From NCBI RefSeq assembly GCF_011761475.1, contig NZ_JAASRS010000001.1, forward strand, positions 2,480,001 to 2,544,000: 64,000 nt of DNA, in the 5' to 3' direction. Positions 56,320-64,000 of this stretch are shown here, in pieces (position 1 is the first letter of the stretch; every line of letters begins with the position of its first letter). Origin of the DNA: Saccharococcus thermophilus. Lineage in GTDB: Bacteria; Bacillota; Bacilli; Bacillales; Anoxybacillaceae. The notes beneath the pieces were generated by a model. The model was not told the origin of the DNA, did no database searches, and saw nothing but the letters and a program-made list of their open reading frames with translations. The position numbers and the translations under genes are program-made.

Positions 56320-56410
56320 GTCCAATAACAGGAGATATTTACATGATTTCATACATTTTTATAGATGAGATGTTTAACAAACTGCTTATACCTCCTTATC
56401 CCTGCTTAGG

Positions 56411-56449
56411 AAAAACAAACTCCTACCAATAATGATTATTGGTAGGAGT
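56411..56449 (-). terminator. fluoride riboswitch terminator
   Basis: 15-bp perfect arms (ACTCCTACCAATAAT and its complement) followed by GTTTGTTTTT on the minus strand. The 5' arm shares GACTCCTAC with the aptamer, so aptamer and terminator exclude each other. Confidence 0.9.
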
Positions 56450-56487
56450 CATCAGCCCGAAAGGCAGTTATGGCGAACTCCATCGCC
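56442..56487 (-). promoter_or_regulatory. fluoride riboswitch (crcB motif)
   Basis: On the minus strand GGCGATGGAGTTCGCC, ATAACTGCC, TTTCGG and GCTGATGACTCCTAC follow in order, matching the crcB-motif aptamer (compare GGCGATGAGGCCCGCC..CTGCC..GGCTGATGGCCTCTAC of a Thermotoga example). Fluoride stabilises the aptamer and prevents the terminator. The next gene downstream is now tnpB, then the two crcB genes. Confidence 0.95.
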
Positions 56488-56505
56488 TATTTCACTCTGT
56501 TCGTT

Positions 56506-56534
56506 ATTATAGCAAAAAGACAGTTCATTGCCAA
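56506..56534 (-). promoter_or_regulatory. sigma-A promoter of the fluoride riboswitch
   Basis: Minus strand TTGGCA (56529-56534), 17 nt, TATAAT (56506-56511). The transcript would start about 10 nt before the aptamer. Confidence 0.85.
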
Positions 56535-56831
56535 TTTGCACAGTTTCTTCCTTGGTGATTGTAAATAATTAGCTGCGTTTTTTATCAGCCATCTGTTTTT
56601 TCTGCACTGATCACGTTTGGAAACGTTTATTGCAACAAACCCAAACTTTCGTCATCATCTTTCTCCGTTCATCATCGAACCGATGACATGGTTACTCTCC
56701 TTTCTTTTCCATCTTTCTATGTCCCTGGAACGATTCTTTTTCCCTTTCTCCTTTTTTAAACAAAAAAAGCGGATTTCTTTACGAATACATATAGCGAAAC
56801 CACAAATGAACATGTCTCGGGAGGGATACAT
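56535..56831. other. intergenic region before the DUF5667-like gene
   Basis: About 300 bp with no gene. The part near 56832 should carry the promoter of the split secreted-protein gene; its ribosome binding site GGGAGGG is clear, the promoter is not. Confidence 0.4.
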
Positions 56832-57135
56832 ATGAAACGAAAATCGATTTATCGCGTTCTATCTAGCGGTGCGCTGGCTGCCATCGTTGCTTTTTCCTTC
56901 AGCAACTCTCCTACATTCGCCAGCACGGACACCACAGCGCCAACAAGCACCGCGAATCAAGTCAATGCCAGCACGCAAGCTCCATCTCTTTTACCTGGCG
57001 ACTTTTTCTACTTCGTCAAAACGATGATGGAAAAAATAGAGTTGGCCCTTACTGGTACCGTCAAGAATTTTGTGTAATATAATGGGGGTAGGGTTTCTCT
57101 GAAATGGATTTGGAATGAATAGGGAACTAGTTTCC

Positions 57136-57173
57136 TCCACACAGGAGACTGAATATTCAGTCTCCTGTGTGGA
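57136..57173. repeat. 38-nt perfect palindrome inside the IS256 element
   Basis: TCCACACAGGAGACTGAAT followed by its exact complement, with no loop. It lies between the transposase stop and the element's left end. It may stop readthrough in either direction. Confidence 0.9.
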
Positions 57174-57213
57174 AAGGGAGAATCCCCCTATTTTGTTTAT
57201 TTACAGTATTTGG

Positions 57214-58380
57214 TTAATGATAACGTTCTTCAAACATTCGCTCGAGGGCTTCCTGTGCTTCGGCAAATCCTCGCAACTTTCGCCCTGCCCATTTCTCATT
57301 AAAATCTTGAATGGTCAAATATACGATTTTTTCAGCGGCTTCTAAACTATTCAAACTGTTCATCGGCTTTAGACGTTTCCGAATCTCCTTGATCGTTCGT
57401 TCAATGGCATTCGTCGTGTAAATCACACTTCGAATACTGCTTGGATAATCCATAAATGTAAGGAGGACATCCAACTCATTGGCCCAAGATTGAACTTCTC
57501 TCGGATACTTGCTTGACCATTTCGACTCAAACTGTTGAAACATCTGTAACGCCATCTCCTTATTCGGCGCGCGATAAATCAGCCTGAGATCCTCGGCCAC
57601 TTCAAATTGGTCTTTTTTCCGAACACGATGGAGCGTGTTACGGACTTTGTGAACGACACAACGCTGCACATCGGCTTTCGGATAAACCGCCTTAAAGGCT
57701 TCCTCCAACCCTGGTAGTCCATCGAATATGCCCAGAAGCACTTCCTTGGCGCCTCTTTGGTAGAGGTGTTGAAGAATTTCCTGCCATACATAGGCGCTTT
57801 CTTGTCCTCCCACAAAGAAATCAAGAATTTCGCGATATCCTTCTTCGTTCACCCCTAACACCACATAAATGACTTCTTTCTCCACGGTTTCGCGACGAAG
57901 TTTTACGTATAAACCATCCAAATATAAGACGGAATAACGCTTGTGCAGTGGACGAGTGTGCCATTTCTCGATGTCTTCCTTCACGACATCGGTAATACGG
58001 CTGATCGTCGCAGGAGAATAGGTGCTTCCTAGAATTCGTTCGATAAACTTGCCAATTTCCCGTGTACTCATGCCACTTTGGTACATCCTAATGATTGCTT
58101 CCTCCAGCCAGCCGGTGTGCCGTTGGTAAGGGGCAAACAACTGTGTTTGAAATTCTCCGTTTCGGTCTCTAGGGACCAAAAGACCTTCAATCCGGCCATA
58201 TTGCGTATCTAGATTTCGTTGATAGTAGCCGTTTCTCATATTTGATGTTCCGGCCTGTTCTATTTCGAGGAAATTCTTGATTTCTTCCCGCATGATCAGT
58301 TCTAATTTTTCCTTTACAAACTGACGAATGACACTTTCCAGTTGATTTGCCCAGTCGACATTCGGTATACTTTTAGACAT
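57214..58380 (-). CDS. IS256-family transposase
   Basis: A 388-residue DDE transposase with Asp155 (LYLDGLYVK), Asp220 (GIFDGLPGLEEA) and Glu327 (TTNAIERTIKEIRKR), all present. The Mutator-family pattern between the second D and E, with CVVHKVRN, is intact. The frame is full length, so the element may be active. Start ATG behind GGAGAACC. Confidence 0.95.
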   Translation of the reverse strand: MSKSIPNVDWANQLESVIRQFVKEKLELIMREEIKNFLEIEQAGTSNMRNGYYQRNLDTQYGRIEGLLVPRDRNGEFQTQLFAPYQRHTGWLEEAIIRMYQSGMSTREIGKFIERILGSTYSPATISRITDVVKEDIEKWHTRPLHKRYSVLYLDGLYVKLRRETVEKEVIYVVLGVNEEGYREILDFFVGGQESAYVWQEILQHLYQRGAKEVLLGIFDGLPGLEEAFKAVYPKADVQRCVVHKVRNTLHRVRKKDQFEVAEDLRLIYRAPNKEMALQMFQQFESKWSSKYPREVQSWANELDVLLTFMDYPSSIRSVIYTTNAIERTIKEIRKRLKPMNSLNSLEAAEKIVYLTIQDFNEKWAGRKLRGFAEAQEALERMFEERYH

Positions 58381-59500
58381 AGGTAGGGTTCTCCTTTCTC
58401 TGGAATGTTTGGGTTCAATCAGAGAATACCCTACCTTTTTTATTTTGATCTAGTAAAATGCTTTACACAAAATTTTATACATCATCCCCTTACTTTCAAT
58501 GATGTCGAAAAAGCGAAAATGCTCGCGGAGTTTACCGAAAACCGCATCGCTGAAGCAAAAGCACTTTTAGAAAAAGGCGAAACACAATCGGCGAGAGAAG
58601 TGCTAGAAAAAGCATTGCAGCAGCAAGACGAAGCATTAAAAACATATGAGAAAAGCCAAAAAGAAGACCAAGAAGATACGGAACAAAGAGGCGAGGCAAA
58701 ACAAAAAGACGAAAAAACAGCAACCAACATAGATGCATTGCGTAAACAACTAGAAGAAAAATTCTCGAAAAATATTCTTGCCTTACAAGCAGCTCTAGAA
58801 AAAGTCAAAAATCCTCACGTCAAAGAAGTGCTGGCCCGCAACATTGAAAAGGCAAAAGAAAAGCTAGAAGAGAAAACGGAAAAACGTTTAGAAAAATGGG
58901 AGGAAAAACAACAATCTAAAGAAAAGGCAGACGATGACCAACAACCAACTGACAAAACAGCAACCACGGACAAGCAGCCAACAAATGATGCAGAAACGAA
59001 AGACAAATCAACCAATACAGCCGAACAACCAACAGCAGATGTAACGAATGCAAATCAAACAACGGTAAAAACTCATGCGGCACAAGCAAGCGCAACATAC
59101 AAAGCAACCACCACAACGCAAGCAAACAAACCAAAACAGCCGATGGAAAACGCTAAACCGGCAAAACATGCACGATCCACTCATCATGAACAACTGCGCC
59201 ATAACGTTGAAAAACAGCTATCTGCAAAATGGAAGATTGAGGTAATGAAAACAAAAGAAGGAAAAGCAGAGGATCACGACGTCAAACCGGCAAAACATCC
59301 ACAATCCGCTAAACATGCAACAGAACAGCCGCGTCATAACGTAAAAAAACACCCATCTGCAAAATGGCAAATCAGGGTAACGAAAATCAAAGAAGAAAAA
59401 GCAGAGAATCATGCTGCCAAACCTTCTCATCAAGGCAAACAAGATGAACAAGATGAATAATAAAAAAATGGAAAGTAATTTAAATATAATATAATGATTA

Positions 59501-59543
59501 GAGGATGCTATGTTCAATAATAAGAACATAGATCCTCTTTTTT
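59501..59543 (+). terminator. terminator of the split secreted-protein gene
   Basis: GAGGATGCTATGTTC and GAACATAGATCCTC stem (one bulge), then six T. Confidence 0.85.
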
Positions 59544-59640
59544 CATACACAGAAACAAAGATAAGACGTCTTTTTGAAAGGATGTTTTCGTATAGATTGT
59601 TGCTTTTGGAGAGAAAGGTAGTGTTACTTACCTTTAAAAT

Positions 59641-59808
59641 CTAATGTCCTCCACCATTGGGAGTATTAGGTGGATAGATAGAATCATCTGTGGGATTCTT
59701 TTTATTGTGCTCATCTCGTTTTTTTAGGCTGGGAGAACTTCTAAAAAATTTAAACATAAAATACAATCCTACAAGCAAAATTGCAATCCCTATAATTACG
59801 TTTAACAA
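59641..59808 (-). CDS. 55-residue single-pass membrane protein, unknown
   Basis: TTG start with AGGAGGG 6 nt upstream. LNVIIGIAILLVGLYFMFKFF forms one membrane helix, followed by a charged part (SLKKRDEHNKKNPTDD) and a proline/glycine tail ending GGGH. Not recognised. The strong ribosome binding site and amphipathic layout support real coding; there is no clear partner. Confidence 0.65.
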   Translation of the reverse strand: MLNVIIGIAILLVGLYFMFKFFRSSPSLKKRDEHNKKNPTDDSIYPPNTPNGGGH

Positions 59809-59982
59809 GGCAATCCCTCCTTTTTGTTATACCAAATTTTGTGTTATTCTCATACTAAATCAGCAGCACTACTTGCTTTAACATTTGCTTTCCACCCTAT
59901 ATTTCGTTTTCCTCCACTATTTCACTTCCCATCTATTTATTTCACTTCTCATCTATTTCTATAATTTCTGCAAAATATTTGA

Positions 59983-60381
59983 CTAATTTGTCTTTGCGCG
60001 GATCACAGACAGCGCATTCGCCTGCACGCAAACCGAAACGCTTCCTGAACCGATATTTTCCCCATCGGCATGCAATGGAAGAGGAGAACTAGTATGTATA
60101 TGAATGCGTTTCCCGGTAAACACTTTCACTTCCTTCATTTTTGTGTGCCCGCCCCAAAAAACCGTCACAAATAATAGCAATATTTTTAACCGCGATATTT
60201 GATCGACGACAATGATGCGGAACAAGCCATCGTCCGATTTCGCTGACGGCGCTATTTTCATTCCTCCCCCATAATAAGGATGGTTTGATATCGTTATGAG
60301 CCAAGCCCGCTCAAATAGATGTTTCTCCCCATCAATCTGCAAAACTACTTTTGCCGGTTGATAGAAAATTAATTCCTTCAA
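59983..60381 (-). pseudogene. diacylglycerol/lipid kinase (YegS/BmrU type), C-terminal remnant
   Basis: About 132 residues remain: VVLQIDGEKHLFERAWLITI, SNHPYYGGGMKIAPSAKSDDG and HADGENIG are the C-terminal domain of DagK_cat lipid kinases (usual length about 300). The N-terminal nucleotide-binding half is missing. The remnant begins a few bases behind the right end of a TnpB element; murB follows beyond the element, so a deletion accompanied or followed the insertion. Confidence 0.8.
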
Positions 60382-60388
60382 TGAACCT

Positions 60389-61865
60389 CTCCCACCTTCA
60401 TTCCATGAAGAGGTGGGAGTTTCTTACCACTTCCATCGAAGAAGCTTCTGCGCAGAAGAAGGCGGTCTCTTTCCACTCGATGAATGCATCGGAAGCCTTC
60501 TTGATAGGTCCAGTAAGCAACATCGGTATCACACCGATGGGGCGGTCCAACCCTTCTACTACTTCTTGCTTACGCAATCCGTAGATACGTCAGCTTCGTT
60601 GGTACGTTCCAGTGTTTAAAGGTGCCATGCAGCCCCTTGCTTAAGATATTTCTCGCTCCATGAACGTCCCGATGCTCCTCATACCCACACCGGCATACAA
60701 ACAGGCGAGAAGACACTTTTTTTCTCTTTTGGCATACAGGACATGTCTGGCTCGTATACGACTCCTCGATTTCATGCGTGCGAATGCCATGCTGAGCCAG
60801 CTTATAACTGAGATACTTCCTCACTTTCCCGAATGACCAATTCGAGAGCTTTTGCGCTTGTTTGCGGCTTGCCCGTTTTTTCTTTCTCGTGTTCCGCTGC
60901 ACTCCTTCGACGTTTCCGATATACACATCGGAGGCGGACTGCTTCAAACACCAGCCGACAAATTGTTTGGTCGTTTTATGCAGCGCATCCCGCAGCTGTC
61001 TTTCGGATTTCGATAACACATATTGTTTCGCCCGCTCATACTTTTTCCACCGGCGTGATCCTTTTTGACATTTCGATTGGCGCCGCTGGATCTCCGCCAG
61101 TTTTTTATTCCGCAGCCGATGAAGGGAGCGTATTTTTCTTCCCGTGATGAGGAGGGCTTGCCCGTTTTCGCAAAACGCGCCTATGGTGTGTATTTCTCCA
61201 AGATCGGCTCCGACGGAGAAACCCAGTTTGTACGCTGTTGCCTTTTGTCCATCTTCATACGTCACGGCCAAATAAAGACCATGATCAAAGCAGCATTCGA
61301 TTTCTTTGATCGTTCCTTTTGGCAGATGCGACACATACACGACGATCGGCTTTTCCCGTTTTCCGTGATGAATGCCCATCGACAGTTCGATTTTTCCATT
61401 TTCATACACTTTGAAACCGTCTTTCGCCCATTTCGTTGGGAAATACTTCTTTTTCTTGTAGGGATAACGAGCAGCATGTCCTTGTTGGATCGCGTGGTGA
61501 GCAGATTGTCTTGCAAAGAGGTATTTGTGGCAGACCGCTTGAATCGATTGACTGTGAAGATGGAATTTCTTTTTCGTTTGTTTTTGCAGCTCGCTTTTGG
61601 TAATCCAGTACCCATGCTGGAGGAAGTGTTCTTTGGCTAAGCGGAGGCATTCATTCCAAACACGGGCGGATTCCCGATTGCAGGCGTACAAGCGGTCCAA
61701 ATTCGCTTTCGATGCCCGGAAGAACACTTTTTGGCCACGAAGCATGAGAATCCCTTCTTTCCTTGCCTTATAGGATAGTTTGATTATAGCACATATGTTC
61801 GATTTTGAGAATCAAAAACCTCCCGATTCCTCTCCCTCCTTCCCTCCGTTTAGAGGAAGGGAGAC
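60389..61865 (-). mobile_element. IS200/IS605-type element carrying tnpB only
   Basis: The right end has a hairpin CTCCCACCT/AGGTGGGAG (60389-60419). The left side has a purine-rich hairpin (about 61829-61865). No tnpA gene is present, so it moves, if at all, with a transposase from elsewhere. The exact ends are uncertain; there is no target duplication in this family. Confidence 0.75.
60570..61745 (-). CDS. tnpB: RNA-guided endonuclease TnpB (IS200/IS605)
   Basis: A 391-residue protein with complete catalytic site: Asp181 (GADLGEIHTIG), Glu280 (IGNVEGVQ), Asp360 (EEHRDVHGARN). The zinc finger Cys335/Cys338...Cys351/Cys353 (SQTCPVCQ, FVCRCGYEE) is intact. TnpB cuts DNA guided by an RNA from the element's right end; the guide would be the flanking bases at 60388 and below, which lie in the lipid kinase remnant. 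Start ATG at 61745 with a weak ribosome binding site. Confidence 0.93.
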   Translation of the reverse strand: MLRGQKVFFRASKANLDRLYACNRESARVWNECLRLAKEHFLQHGYWITKSELQKQTKKKFHLHSQSIQAVCHKYLFARQSAHHAIQQGHAARYPYKKKKYFPTKWAKDGFKVYENGKIELSMGIHHGKREKPIVVYVSHLPKGTIKEIECCFDHGLYLAVTYEDGQKATAYKLGFSVGADLGEIHTIGAFCENGQALLITGRKIRSLHRLRNKKLAEIQRRQSKCQKGSRRWKKYERAKQYVLSKSERQLRDALHKTTKQFVGWCLKQSASDVYIGNVEGVQRNTRKKKRASRKQAQKLSNWSFGKVRKYLSYKLAQHGIRTHEIEESYTSQTCPVCQKRKKVSSRLFVCRCGYEEHRDVHGARNILSKGLHGTFKHWNVPTKLTYLRIA

Positions 61866-61904
61866 TTCTCGGGAAAAATGTTAAATCTACTTTTTCCTTT
61901 ATGA

Positions 61905-61939
61905 AAGAAAAAATCCGAACTCTCCATTTGAGTCCGGAT
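61905..61939 (-). terminator. terminator of murB
   Basis: ATCCGAACTC and GAGTCCGGAT stem, then TTTTTT on the minus strand, 14 bp behind the murB stop. Confidence 0.85.
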
Positions 61940-61952
61940 TCTCTTCCTTTCA

Positions 61953-62867
61953 TCAATCTTCGCCAATGATCTTTACTTCTAATTCTAACTCTACGCCAAA
62001 CTTCTCTTTCACCGTCTTGCGCACCATTTCGATCGTCGCGATATAATCGGCGGCAGTCGCATTATTTTTATTAATGATAAACCCGGCATGCTTTGTCGAG
62101 ACTTCCGCGCCGCCGACTCCTTTTCCTTGCAGTCCGCTGTCTTGAATCAGCTTGCCGGCAAAATATCCAGGCGGGCGTTTAAATACGCTGCCGACCGATG
62201 GGTACTCAAGCGGCTGCTTTGATTCGCGCTGGAACGTTAAATCGTCCATTTTTGCTTTAATTTTTTGCGGATCGCCTTTTTCGAGCTGAAACACGACTTC
62301 GAGCACAATGTCGTGCGTCTTGCTGATAATGCTCGTACGGTAGCCTAATTGCAAATCATCTTTATACATCGTCTTTAGCTCGCCTTTTTGCGTGACAACC
62401 TTCACATGATCGAGCACGTCTTTTACTTCCCCGCCGTAGGCTCCCGCGTTCATCATAATCGCGCCACCGACAGAACCTGGAATGCCGCAGGCAAACTCAA
62501 GCCCTGTCAAGCTATGTTCCAAGGCAAATCGGGAAACGGCTTTAATATCGGCACCGCTTTGCGCGATAATTTTCTCTCCTTCGCATCGGATGCTATTCAA
62601 ATATTTCAGTTGCATGACAATGCCGCGAATGCCGCCGTCACGGACAATCACGTTCGATCCGTTGCCAAGCAATGTAAAAGGAAGCTGATATTTTTCTTTC
62701 AGTCGAATAACGTCAACGACTTGTTCATACGTCGTCGGCCAGACAAGGAAATCCGCCTTGCCGCCGATTTTCACTAACGTATGGTATTTCAGCGGTTCAT
62801 CACGCAGTACATTTTCTTTCCCGCAAATTTGCACTAATTCTTGATAAATCATATCATTTGCATACAT
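61953..62867 (-). CDS. murB: UDP-N-acetylenolpyruvoylglucosamine reductase
   Basis: A 304-residue FAD enzyme of type IIb, making UDP-MurNAc for peptidoglycan. FAD-binding motifs are LLGNGSNVIVRDGGIRG and FACGIPGSVGGAIMMNAGAYGG; the catalytic serine is in YPSVGSVFKRPPG and the glutamate near the C-terminus in VELELEVKIIGE. It is monocistronic here, away from the mur/div cluster, as in Geobacillus. ATG behind GAGGGAAGG. Confidence 0.95.
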   Translation of the reverse strand: MYANDMIYQELVQICGKENVLRDEPLKYHTLVKIGGKADFLVWPTTYEQVVDVIRLKEKYQLPFTLLGNGSNVIVRDGGIRGIVMQLKYLNSIRCEGEKIIAQSGADIKAVSRFALEHSLTGLEFACGIPGSVGGAIMMNAGAYGGEVKDVLDHVKVVTQKGELKTMYKDDLQLGYRTSIISKTHDIVLEVVFQLEKGDPQKIKAKMDDLTFQRESKQPLEYPSVGSVFKRPPGYFAGKLIQDSGLQGKGVGGAEVSTKHAGFIINKNNATAADYIATIEMVRKTVKEKFGVELELEVKIIGED

Positions 62868-62894
62868 TGCCCTTCCCTCTTTACTTTTTTCTGT

Positions 62895-63350
62895 TTATTT
62901 ACCTGATGAAATACGTATATCCGCTTCTAATTTCATCTCAACATTCCCTTTTATCGCTCTTGATATCATGCAGCTTTTTTCTGCCTTTTCCGTAAGAAGC
63001 GCTGCTTTTTGGACATCTTTGTCCGTCGCATCGGCAGCCAATGTAATCGCAGGGCGATGAATGATCGTTTTGTAGGCAATTACTCCCCGCTCTACTTCCA
63101 CAATTCCTTCTGATTCCATTATGAGCTCATCGACCGGAATGGAAGAACGTTCTAACATCGCCGCAAGCGTAATCAAATAACATGTTGCTGCTGCGCCTAA
63201 CAACATCTCATCTGGATTTGTCCCAATTCCTGGGCCATTCATTTCCGATGGAACGGAAACTTTCGTCTTCAACTGGCCAGCGTCAATAAAGCCGTCGCCA
63301 TTTCTTCCACCAGACCAATTCGCTTTTAAGAAAAAATGATGTTGTTCCAT
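62895..63350 (-). CDS. OsmC/Ohr-family protein
   Basis: A 151-residue peroxide-detoxification type protein. Both redox cysteines are placed as in the family: GAAATCYLITLAAMLE and AEKSCMISRAI. ATG at 63350 (GGAGGGGG upstream); an upstream in-frame ATG would add an unrelated 26 residues. It resembles YmaD-type members. It lies 27 bp upstream of murB but may not be cotranscribed. Confidence 0.88.
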   Translation of the reverse strand: MEQHHFFLKANWSGGRNGDGFIDAGQLKTKVSVPSEMNGPGIGTNPDEMLLGAAATCYLITLAAMLERSSIPVDELIMESEGIVEVERGVIAYKTIIHRPAITLAADATDKDVQKAALLTEKAEKSCMISRAIKGNVEMKLEADIRISSGK

Positions 63351-63443
63351 TGCACCCCCTCCGCACCGTAAAAAATCATCCAACATCACATGCCATTCCG
63401 CGTCTGTGCTCTTATGAGGGAACACCATATTTTATTTTACATT

Positions 63444-63735
63444 GAACTACCCCCACTTACCAGCCAATACCGGTGGAAGTGGGGGATTCTTGTTTCCTTT
63501 GGCCGTAGTTGCTCAAAGGTTCCAAGAACCCCCTCCGTTCAACGAGAGGAGTAGCCATACAAGATGTCCGAAGTGTCCTTTCGAGACGACCAACTATATG
63601 TCTGCTGATGCAGCTCACATAGAAGGTACACCATCTTCCATTCGTATGGCATCCAAAGAACGCATTGCAATGCATCCAGCTCCTAGAATCGCCATCTGCT
63701 CCGGTGACGAGAGTAAGATACTGGTACAATGCGCT
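63444..63735 (-). mobile_element. solo IS200/IS605-like end (non-autonomous remnant)
   Basis: A hairpin CCCCCACTT/AAGTGGGGG (63450-63485) resembles the right-end hairpin of the TnpB element at 60389. About 250 bp of non-coding sequence follow, which on the minus strand have the look of the region behind a tnpB gene. No tnpB coding remains. It could be a miniature element or a left-over guide-RNA segment. Confidence 0.5.
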
Positions 63736-63753
63736 CTTGAATGAACAACATTT

Positions 63754-64000
63754 TTATATTAAAGTAATAGCTTCTGCTTCAATGATTTTTGTAATCTGGC
63801 CCGAAGTTTTCCCTTCTATCGAAAACGTTAATTTTCCACTTTCCAAAAAGTTACCATCTTTCGAAACATTTGTCCAAGCAATGTGATTGTAGTTGCAATC
63901 TACTCCGATCACTCCGTCTGAGGTAGAAAAATGAATATATGGATTCGATTCTACATCCACCAAACATTTGATGATATAGTATTCCCCGTGATCTTCCACG
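63754..64000 (-). CDS. hypothetical protein, 5' end outside window
   Basis: The visible 80 residues are HGEYYIIKCLVDVESN, GVIGVDCNYNHIAWTNVSKDG, a GKLTFSIEGKTSGQ segment and an end in EAEAITLI. It does not look like a shadow of another gene. The DCNYNHIA phrase with alternating strands resembles the insertion between RuvC motifs in some TnpB-related proteins (ID.N..HIA), so it may be part of a zinc-less TnpB relative like the one at 54604; this is a weak inference. The frame stays open to the window edge. Confidence 0.45.
   Translation of the reverse strand, partial: VEDHGEYYIIKCLVDVESNPYIHFSTSDGVIGVDCNYNHIAWTNVSKDGNFLESGKLTFSIEGKTSGQITKIIEAEAITLI

Larger units (their letters stand above)
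57054..58486 (-). mobile_element. IS256-family insertion sequence, complete
   Basis: 1433 bp, flanked by the 8-bp direct repeat CCCTTACT (57046-57053 and 58487-58494). Ends share an imperfect inverted repeat: GGTACCGTCAAGAATTTTGTG at the left against GATGATGTATAAAATTTTGTG at the right, 12 of the last 13 matched positions including AATTTTGTGTAA. It carries one intact transposase gene and a 38-nt perfect palindrome behind it. Confidence 0.93.
56832..59460 (+). pseudogene. secreted DUF5667-like protein gene, split by an IS256-family element
   Basis: 5' part 56832-57053: signal peptide (MKRKSIYRVLSSGALAAIVAFS), then LLPGDFFYFVKTMMEKIELALT. 3' part from 58495: FNDVEKAKMLAEFTENRIAEAKALL and a long charged helix. 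Removing the insertion and one CCCTTACT copy joins codon 74 to an open frame of 321 more residues, 395 in all. The middle is coiled-coil-like; the last ~100 residues contain two copies of a ~45-residue unit (RHNVEKQLSAKWKIEVMKTK / RHNVKKHPSAKWQIRVTKIK). Likely an exported envelope protein. The short 5' product ends 8 codons into the element, at 57077. Confidence 0.88.

Noticed and set aside
58405-58494. Start of the 3' half of the split gene inside the IS256 element
   Set aside because: The in-frame ATG lies in the element's right end; it is a by-product of the insertion, not the native start.
61065-61640. Open frame of 191 codons on the plus strand
   Set aside because: Antisense to the complete TnpB gene.
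1-64000. CRISPR array or prophage
   Set aside because: No regularly spaced direct repeats and no phage structural, integrase or cas genes were found.

Overview
The window looks like chromosome of a thermophilic Bacillaceae, most likely Parageobacillus or Geobacillus. I base this on the protein sequences, GGAGG-type ribosome binding sites, GTG/TTG starts, sporulation genes (YjcZ-type peptides, an alpha/beta SASP, a KinE-like kinase), SigI/RsgI and the methionine-salvage gene order. The species is an inference. No rRNA, tRNA, CRISPR array or prophage is visible.

Layout. 1-6.7 kb: 3' part of helD, an eroded stretch with palindromes, two YjcZ-type peptides, and an ABC-2 exporter operon with its TetR regulator. 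6.7-14.4 kb: an M3 oligoendopeptidase, a lysine-riboswitch-controlled permease (YvsH type), a YuxL-type S9 peptidase, a group II intron remnant, YkwD, and a decayed copy of the yuxL tail. 14.4-30.4 kb: pduL, an MhqR-type regulator and the methionine salvage locus (mtnD-B-X-W behind one SAM riboswitch, mtnE and mtnU divergent, mtnK-A plus a three-gene sugar-type ABC transporter behind a second SAM riboswitch), then ogt and a multi-PAS kinase. 30.5-34.8 kb: a B12/radical SAM protein, three tiny genes, a DUF3905-like gene and an MFS exporter. 34.9-43.3 kb: an alpha-glucoside operon (glucosidase, two permeases, binding protein, debranching-type hydrolase) with a LacI regulator and repeated operators. 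43.4-49.5 kb: SASP, rsgI-sigI, an APC permease and a DUF485-ActP pair. 49.6-54.4 kb: N-acylamino acid racemase/OSBS, a broken GNAT, an M20 desuccinylase, a ThrE-type exporter pair and two fluoride channels. 54.4-64 kb is rich in mobile DNA: a zinc-finger-less TnpB element, an IS256-family insertion that splits a secreted helical protein gene, a second TnpB element next to a truncated lipid kinase, then murB, an OsmC protein and an IS200/IS605-like solo end.

The most interesting locus is 53.6-56.5 kb. A complete fluoride riboswitch with its own promoter and terminator lies upstream of crcB2-crcB1, but a tnpB gene and a structured 213-bp segment bounded by a 16-bp perfect inverted repeat sit in between, in the same orientation. 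The TnpB nuclease and its candidate guide RNA may therefore be transcribed under fluoride control. Other notable points are a frame break at an A10 run in rsgI, an IS256 insertion whose 8-bp target duplication can be removed to restore a 395-codon gene, a group II intron remnant directly behind a terminator, and a D- to L-amino acid conversion operon with its acyltransferase destroyed.
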